Assembly: GCA_900541785.1 (NCBI GenBank)
Contig: UQKY01000020.1
Location: 1-33,944 of the forward strand
Reading direction: 5' to 3'
Source of the DNA: an uncultured Collinsella sp.
Lineage (GTDB): Bacteria > Actinomycetota > Coriobacteriia > Coriobacteriales > Coriobacteriaceae
DNA length: 33,944 bases
Made by a program: the position numbers and the translations under genes. Positions within the stretch are counted from its first letter, which is position 1. Each line of letters opens with the position of its first letter. Under the pieces are notes generated by a model. That model was not told the DNA's origin. It searched no databases and was given only the letters and a program-made list of their open reading frames with translations. This document shows positions 30,337 through 33,944 of the stretch, piece by piece.

Positions 30337-30369
30337 GGGGCCCGTATCCTATCGGATGCGGGCCCCTTT
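30337..30369 (+). terminator. Intrinsic terminator of pgi
   Basis: GGGGCCCGTATCC (30337-30349) and GGATGCGGGCCCC (30354-30366) form a 13-bp stem with one T·G pair and a four-base loop, then TTT. It lies 33 bases after the pgi stop. A diverged copy is at 33839. Confidence 0.8.
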
Positions 30370-30445
30370 GCTTTTGCCGTGGTCCCGGGGCGCACGGCCT
30401 TTGTGGAACATCGCCGGGGCGCCGCGCGCTGCGAGAACCCTGCGC

Positions 30446-31750
30446 CTAGATCTCGGCCTCCGCATGGCCTCGCTGCGCCTCGGGCAGCTCCCCGTAGAGC
30501 GGATGGTCTTCGAGCCTAAAGCGCTCGACCTGTTCGGGAGTGCGACCGCGTACAAAGAGCCACGAGCGATCGATCGGCGTCGCCATGAGCGTGCTGGGCA
30601 GCGCGTCGGCGCGGTCGGAAAACACCCGGGCACTCTCGGGATCCTGGAACGCCAGCACCAGATGCGTGTCGCAGTTGCCCATGATGGAGCGTGCGCGTGC
30701 CTCGCCATAGAGCGCATCGAGCTGGTTGGTCGACTGCAGCAGCAGCGTTGCCCAGATGTTGCGGCTTCGGATAATCGAGAGCACGTTGTCGATCTGGGGG
30801 ATCTGCAGATTTGCGAAGTCATCGAGCATAAAGCGCACGGGCACGGGCAGGCTGCCGTCGGGCTGTCTATCGGCCTCGCGAATGAGGCCCATAAACGCCT
30901 GCGAAATAAAGAGGCCGGTCAGCGGATCGAGATTGCGGTCAATATCGCTCACGGTTACAAACAGGGCGCAGGGGGTGTGTCCCATGGAAGCGAAGTCCAC
31001 CTGATGGTACTCACGATAGAGCTGTGCCGCACCGTCGAATCCCAGGCACATGACCTTTTCGGCAAGGATGCCGACGATGCTCGCGTGCATGCGCTCGGCA
31101 TTTTGCGTAATGGCGTAGCGCCGCCATAGCGAGAGGGCATAGCTTTGGGGGTCGGTCGTGATCAGGTCGTCAAACAATCGACCCGTGGCACCGTCCTGCA
31201 GGTGCTCGATCAGCTTGATGACCGAGCTGATCGTCTGCTCGTCGGCGGGTAGCTGTTCGGTGACGTAGGCGATAAGACACGACAGCAGGTTTGCCGCCGC
31301 ATGATCCCAAAAAGGCTGGTTGTTGTCCTCGATGGGGCAGATGGCCTTTGCCACCGAGAGGATGTCCTGCTGGTTGGGCCTGCCGTCCGCCTTGCGGCGA
31401 ATGTGCCTCAGGGGGTTGTAACCGCAGCGCTCGATGCCGGGCGCAAGGGCCGGGACGGTGTTGAGGTCGGCGAAGTTGAGACATTGCACGCGGTAACCGT
31501 GGGCTGCCAGCACGGGTCCCACTTCGCGACAGAGCGTGCCTTTGGTGTCGAGCACGATGTAGCTTGCGTTCATTTGCAGCAGGTTGGGCTTGAGGACGTT
31601 TCGGGTCTTGCCGGCTCCCGAGGGGCCGATCACAAGTGCGTTGTTGTTGAGTCCCGTTTGGCGGGTGTCGCAGGAAAGCGTTCGATCCTTGGCGAGGATG
31701 GTGGACGATGCGGACTCAGATGCGGCGAGGCGGCTGGCGAGGTTAGACAT
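30446..31750 (-). CDS. VirD4/TraG-like type IV coupling ATPase, soluble form
   Basis: 434-residue ATPase of the type IV secretion coupling protein family, which brings DNA-relaxase complexes to the conjugation channel. Walker A is GPSGAGKT (42-49) and Walker B is RFMLDDFANL with Asp310-Asp311. LLQSTNQLDALYGEARA and DTHLVLAFQDPESA also fit the family. The N-terminal membrane helices of typical VirD4/TraG proteins (about 600 residues) are missing, so this is a soluble or trimmed form. ATG 31750 follows AAGGAGG with six bases between, so the start is well supported and not a random truncation. It overlaps the clpP-like gene by eight bases. Confidence 0.85.
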   Translation of the reverse strand: MSNLASRLAASESASSTILAKDRTLSCDTRQTGLNNNALVIGPSGAGKTRNVLKPNLLQMNASYIVLDTKGTLCREVGPVLAAHGYRVQCLNFADLNTVPALAPGIERCGYNPLRHIRRKADGRPNQQDILSVAKAICPIEDNNQPFWDHAAANLLSCLIAYVTEQLPADEQTISSVIKLIEHLQDGATGRLFDDLITTDPQSYALSLWRRYAITQNAERMHASIVGILAEKVMCLGFDGAAQLYREYHQVDFASMGHTPCALFVTVSDIDRNLDPLTGLFISQAFMGLIREADRQPDGSLPVPVRFMLDDFANLQIPQIDNVLSIIRSRNIWATLLLQSTNQLDALYGEARARSIMGNCDTHLVLAFQDPESARVFSDRADALPSTLMATPIDRSWLFVRGRTPEQVERFRLEDHPLYGELPEAQRGHAEAEI

Positions 31751-32360
31751 GGGCGACCTCCTTGGTGGCCGAGAGGATTTCGTGGGCAAAGCCGAGCTCG
31801 ACGGCGCGCTCGGCCGAAAGGTAGGTGTCTTTTGCAGTGAGGGACTGGATGCGCTTGGGCGTGAGGCCGCTGCGGTCCGAGAGGATTTGCGTGAGGATCT
31901 TGCGGGTCTGCATGAGACGCCGGCTGGTTTCCTGCAGCGCAAGTGCCGAGCCGCCTGCCCCCTGGGGGATCAGCGGGTCGTGAATCATGAGCTCTGCATG
32001 GGGCGCCATACGGCGATCGTCGCCGCCCATAAAAATCACGGCGCCCATGGACGCGGCGAATTCCAGGCAGACGGTGCGGATGGGGCACGATGCGAGGCGC
32101 ATGGCGTCATAGATCGCAAGGCCCGATCGCACGCTTCCGCCGGCGCTGGCGACAAATATGGTGATGGGACGGCTGGGGTCGGTGGCATCGAGCAGGCGGA
32201 TCTGCTGGCATAGGTCGTGGGCCATCGGGGTTTCGATGTTTCCCATGACGGAGAGCTCGCGACGGGCGAGCATCTCATCGTAAATGCTGGTGAGCGTGAT
32301 ACCTCGGGCGGATTCACGCATGGTGAGGGGACTGATGATGGGGGAATGATTGGTGTCCAT
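31743..32360 (-). CDS. ClpP-like serine protease on the mobile segment
   Basis: 205-residue member of the ClpP family. The catalytic triad is complete: Ser104 in EFAASMGAVIF, His127 in ELMIHDPLIPQG and Asp178 in LTAKDTYLSAERAVELG. The oxyanion-region segment reads FVASAGGSVRSG where housekeeping ClpP has NSPGGSV. Housekeeping ClpP would normally lie beside tig or clpX, whereas this one is translationally coupled with a coupling ATPase. It could process or degrade element or host proteins, for example a repressor of transfer; the target and the partner unfoldase are unknown. AAAGGAG lies six bases before ATG 32360. Confidence 0.87.
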   Translation of the reverse strand: MDTNHSPIISPLTMRESARGITLTSIYDEMLARRELSVMGNIETPMAHDLCQQIRLLDATDPSRPITIFVASAGGSVRSGLAIYDAMRLASCPIRTVCLEFAASMGAVIFMGGDDRRMAPHAELMIHDPLIPQGAGGSALALQETSRRLMQTRKILTQILSDRSGLTPKRIQSLTAKDTYLSAERAVELGFAHEILSATKEVAHV

Positions 32361-32423
32361 GAGGACTCCTTTCTGTTGGTTGTGTTGTGGAATAGGATTG
32401 TTGCCCGCGGAGGGGCTGGCGGG

Positions 32424-33314
32424 CTACAGGGCTCGTCCGAGCCTGAGATCGAGCTCGGTTGTGGGGCAGGCTGCCTGTTCGTGCGGCTCGCAAGCACCAA
32501 AGGCTCCAAAGCGATGGAGCGTTGCGGCGGGCGGGGTGTAGGCGAGCCGCAGCTGATGCTCGACAGGGGCACATCCGTCATTTTTGTAATGAGCCGCGTA
32601 GTACTGCGCGATGCTGGCGTTCATCTCGCTGCCATTGCGATGGCGCTCAAACTGGCGTCTGCAGGTCTCGATGATCTTTGCTACCGACTTGGGTGCCGTC
32701 GCGGGAACAAGGGCGAGATAGCCCTCAAATAGCTCGTTGATGCTCAGGAGGCACAGCAGGTCGATTAGCGTCCTTATAGCTGTTCCCTCGGCAGAAAAAT
32801 GCGCGGTCATGCGGTTATATCGGTTGCGGTCGACGATGGCCGCATGGGGTCTTGGAGTTTTCTGCCCCGTGGTCTCGGGCTTTTGCCGCGCCTGTGTATT
32901 GAACTCGACGTTGCAGCGCTTGAGGCCGTCCAACGGAAGGAACAGTGCGGTGCGCAGGGTGTTCCGCTTGCTTTCGAGTTCATGACGCTCGTCGGGTTCC
33001 CATTCGAGCTTGAGTTTCGTGTCAAGCGCCGTAAGCATATGGGCTAGGCAGCCTACGGTAAGAACGTACGAATCGTTGTCGCGTTTTGGGGCATAGGGGT
33101 CTGTCAGCTTGCGAATGTCGGGGTCGCCCATGATCTTTGTGCAGCGCTTCAGCAGTTGAGGGTGGTCGGCCAAGATCGTCGCGAGCGGTAGCGACGCGTA
33201 GTTCTTGATGGTCGCGGCGGCAAAGGCGGCGTCATATTCGTTTGCATATGCTCGCTCAATGCGGGCATCCAGAATGCTTTTCTTATCGCCGTCTTCAGCG
33301 TGGTGGTTTGTCAT
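32424..33314 (-). CDS. Unrecognised protein, first gene of the coupling-protein/ClpP operon
   Basis: 296 residues with no family I can name. It is largely helical and charged, without signal peptide or membrane helix. Notable segments are KSILDARIERAYANEYDAAF (26 residues from the start region), a central basic stretch QARQKPETTGQKTPRPH and the C-terminal half with HRFGAFGACEPHEQAACPTT. ATG 33314 follows GGAGAAGCT; a longer frame to 33470 has a low-complexity His-rich front with CACATCAC repeats and no ribosome binding site. It is probably co-transcribed with the clpP-like gene 63 bases downstream. A role in replication or transfer of the element is only a guess from position. Confidence 0.6.
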   Translation of the reverse strand: MTNHHAEDGDKKSILDARIERAYANEYDAAFAAATIKNYASLPLATILADHPQLLKRCTKIMGDPDIRKLTDPYAPKRDNDSYVLTVGCLAHMLTALDTKLKLEWEPDERHELESKRNTLRTALFLPLDGLKRCNVEFNTQARQKPETTGQKTPRPHAAIVDRNRYNRMTAHFSAEGTAIRTLIDLLCLLSINELFEGYLALVPATAPKSVAKIIETCRRQFERHRNGSEMNASIAQYYAAHYKNDGCAPVEHQLRLAYTPPAATLHRFGAFGACEPHEQAACPTTELDLRLGRAL

Positions 33315-33777
33315 AGCTTCTCCAATCGGTTGATGTTCGTGCTGTTTGTTGATGTGTTGGTTGTCGTGAGTGATGTGCTTGCCGTGGGTGATGTGCTGAC
33401 GTTGGGGTGCTATGCGGTTTTCAATGAGCCCGTGAGGCAGTTGCTGCAGGGGCGGGATGGAACGGCCCATGCAAGGCGGAAGGCATCGTGCTCAAAATCG
33501 AGACAGCAATGCCCTGGGTGCCCCACATGTGGCAGTTACCTCATTAAGTTGTCATTGCGTTTGGGGTTGTACTTTGCCGATCTTCCTTCTCTTACACGCT
33601 AAAACTCAAACTTCATATGCTCGATCTACTTAAAACCGCAACGGCGGCCTTTTATCAACTTATATGTCGGAACGCGTCTTTGCAAGTACTTTTTTGCGTT
33701 TGTTTCAAATGGGGTGGTTTTGCAACCGTCACGCGCCACGCTATGCGAACGTGCCCCGGCTCGGATAAGATGGTGCG
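33315..33777 (-). other. Upstream region of the mobile-segment operon, no gene seen
   Basis: The stretch holds short repeats of TGATGTG (three near 33350-33405, CACATCA on the minus strand) and then an AT-richer part (33530-33720) that should contain the operon promoter. A weak candidate on the minus strand is TTGCGG with an AT-rich -10 17 bases on (CATATG region near 33615). Short open frames here look random. Confidence 0.35.
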
Positions 33778-33809
33778 ATCGAGTTCTACCGCGCTCACCG
33801 CAAGTAGTC
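33778..33809 (+). repeat. Diverged second copy of the pgi 3' end
   Basis: Encodes IEFYRAHRK and stop in frame like the pgi C-terminus, but the bases before it are unrelated to pgi. Three silent differences from 30274-30305 show that this copy, or its ancestor, evolved under coding constraint. It marks the distal end of the 3.5-kb insert. Confidence 0.8.
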
Positions 33810-33838
33810 TTTGTTGCTGAGATAGGTCATGGCCGAAA

Positions 33839-33871
33839 GGGGCCCGTATCCCAACAGATACAGGCTCCCTT
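33839..33871 (+). terminator. Diverged copy of the pgi terminator
   Basis: Begins with the same GGGGCCCGTATCC as the terminator at 30337, lies 31 bases after the second TAG (33 in the first copy), and its right arm has changed (GATACAGGCTCCC), keeping most of the stem. Confidence 0.6.
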
Positions 33872-33915
33872 GCTCTTTAAATGGGCATGAGGGTGTATTG
33901 AGGGGGATGTCTTGA

Positions 33916-33925
33916 GGGGGGGGGG
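33916..33925 (+). repeat. Run of ten G near the window edge
   Basis: A homopolymer of ten G lies 19 bases from the end of the window. It may be real and prone to slippage, or a sequence error. Confidence 0.7.
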
Positions 33926-33944
33926 AGGTCTTGCTGTCGGCATC

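Larger units (their letters stand above)
30306..33777. mobile_element. Putative remnant of a conjugative/mobilisable element at the pgi 3' end
   Basis: A 3.5-kb insert bounded by two copies of the pgi 3' end and its terminator region. It carries a minus-strand operon: unrecognised protein, ClpP-like protease, VirD4/TraG-like coupling ATPase. No integrase, relaxase or VirB4 gene is present, so the element is incomplete, or decayed, or the full element is larger than the window. The boundaries are inferred from the duplicated segment only. Confidence 0.5.

Noticed and set aside
33617..33820. 67-codon plus-strand frame near the end
   Set aside because: No ribosome binding site, and it overlaps the duplicated pgi end in another frame; it looks random.

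Overview
The window looks like chromosome of a gut anaerobic actinobacterium of the class Coriobacteriia, most likely Collinsella. This is inferred from high-GC codon use, an anaerobic ribonucleotide reductase activase, a ferredoxin-type aldo/keto reductase, flavodoxin, a DUF3793 protein, and the general look of the proteins; no 16S, tRNA or other direct marker is present. I found no rRNA, tRNA, CRISPR array or insertion sequence.

Layout. 1-2600 (+): nrdG, then folE, an HD-domain protein and folB (pterin/folate cluster). 2593-4457 (-): a YgjP-type metallopeptidase and a membrane-dipeptidase homologue. 4578-6468 (+): a SlyD-like FKBP isomerase coupled to a UreE-like nickel-chaperone homologue, then a HAD phosphatase. 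6545-10067 (-): a PerR-like regulator, acylphosphatase, a Gfo/Idh oxidoreductase, RNase HI and a LysR regulator. 10341-11651 (+): O-acetylhomoserine sulfhydrylase (metY), divergent from lysR. Between them are a LysR-type box (ATC-N9-GAT), a good promoter and a structured leader holding a 17-codon ORF with Cys and Met codons. 11964-13133 (+): an exported protein and a small membrane protein. 13243-14157 (-): panE with a possible attenuator leader. 14485-17818 (+): Fe-S aldo/keto reductase, a second Gfo/Idh enzyme and endonuclease IV; each of the last two genes is preceded by a copy of the same long hairpin element. 17966-21071 (+): a polar amino acid ABC transporter. 21189-22359 (-): DUF3793 protein and flavodoxin. 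22533-25741 (+): a membrane-anchored HMA protein behind a CsoR-like operator, then a large surface protein with a non-canonical sortase signal. 25738-27661 (-): an SOS-type Y-family polymerase plus YolD-like protein with two LexA boxes. 27885-28409 (+): a truncated iron-alcohol-dehydrogenase-like protein between direct repeats. 28609-30303 (+): pgi.

The last 3.6 kb looks like a mobile-element remnant. A minus-strand operon of an unrecognised protein, a ClpP-like protease and a VirD4/TraG-like coupling ATPase lies between the true 3' end of pgi and a second, diverged copy of that 3' end plus its terminator.

The most unusual signal is a set of long hairpins placed directly before Shine-Dalgarno sequences. 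The two copies at 15670 and 16851 share identical outer parts but differ in four consecutive stem base pairs, all four compensated, which argues for selection on structure.
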